From Collimonas sp. UBA1456 (GTDB lineage Bacteria; Pseudomonadota; Gammaproteobacteria; Burkholderiales; Burkholderiaceae_D): 7,134 nucleotides of DNA. Shown piece after piece: positions 6,843 through 7,134 of the stretch. Location: the NCBI GenBank assembly GCA_002325825.1, contig DCSW01000075.1:1-7134 (forward strand). The letters are read 5' to 3'. The position numbers and the translations under genes were made by a program. How positions within the stretch are numbered: the stretch's first letter is position 1; each line of letters begins with the position of its first letter. Under the pieces are notes generated by a model, which saw nothing but the letters and a program-made list of their open reading frames with translations, did no database searches and had not been told where the DNA came from.

Positions 6843-7134
6843 AAATCACTCTCCGTTATGTTGTGTACGCACAGTGTAATCTATTTGCCAATGAAAGCGT
6901 AGTTATATGGTCTCCGCATGAATAATGTACTGGAATGCGCAATTGTAAAGGCCATGAATAGCGCGTTAAGAGTGTACCAATCTTAGCCTGTAGGCGGTTC
7001 TGTTGCAATGGCGGTGACTGGTAGCGAAGAAGAATATTAAGGTTATTTTTCTAAAGAACTAGTCCATAGAATGGTTCTGCTGAGAACATAGTTTAGCTGT
7101 CGAGGCAGCACCAAAGCCTATAAATAGATTTGTG
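6843..7134. other. Gene-free stretch upstream of nfeD
   Basis: This 292-base AT-rich stretch must contain the nfeD promoter on the minus strand, but I see no convincing -35/-10 pair: TTGGCA (within 6886-6891) and TACACT (within 6870-6880) are candidates with poor mutual spacing. All frames are broken by stops. A minus-strand frame of about 24 codons enters from the right edge and stops near 7061; it has no recognisable content. GGTTCTGTTGCAA at 6996-7008 resembles the ends of some insertion sequences, but no partner or transposase is present. Small imperfect palindromes occur at 7055-7087. I see no tRNA or clear terminator. Confidence 0.5.

Noticed and set aside
7008..7040. Ten-codon plus-strand frame starting at ATG 7008
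   Set aside because: It is too short, lacks a ribosome binding site, and shows no recognisable content.

Overview
The window reads as a chromosomal segment of a beta-proteobacterium, most likely Burkholderiales and probably Oxalobacteraceae-like. This is inferred from protein character and from the gene neighbourhood of guaA, guaB, a DUF4124-type gene, rnfH, ratA and divergent smpB. No rRNA or other taxonomic marker is present. Most of the window is housekeeping DNA.

Left part (1-3357, all minus strand): guaB (IMP dehydrogenase) and guaA (GMP synthase) are in tandem, so the enzymes that convert IMP to XMP and XMP to GMP lie next to each other. The 190-base gap between them is unusually structured. 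It holds an 18-bp inverted repeat (1712-1794) around an inner hairpin whose loop carries a perfect Shine-Dalgarno-like core on the plus strand, and a second GC-rich stem-loop (1802-1834) just after guaB. Downstream of guaA the DNA becomes strongly AT-rich, and a further minus-strand gene appears to start at base 38 behind a good ribosome binding site, running off the left edge. The 3' end of guaA is a known landing site for genomic islands, so this junction deserves attention.

Middle (3358-4793): a plus-strand DUF4124-like gene for a small exported protein has been destroyed by an in-frame stop and several frameshifts. Facing it, on the minus strand, is the ratA-rnfH pair, overlapping by 8 bases.

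Right part (4794-7134): smpB (trans-translation factor) is divergent from ratA. It ends at a long hairpin that also serves as a terminator for the convergent qmcA-like gene. qmcA (SPFH/band-7 membrane protein) follows nfeD (membrane protein with an OB-fold tail) on the minus strand, a well-known functional pairing. Both nfeD and qmcA have a TGGCAAAT box 30-41 bases before their start codons. The last 290 bases hold no gene I can support.

I see no clear undescribed multi-gene system. The most interesting items are the guaB-guaA intergenic element, the possible island junction after guaA, and the decayed DUF4124 gene.
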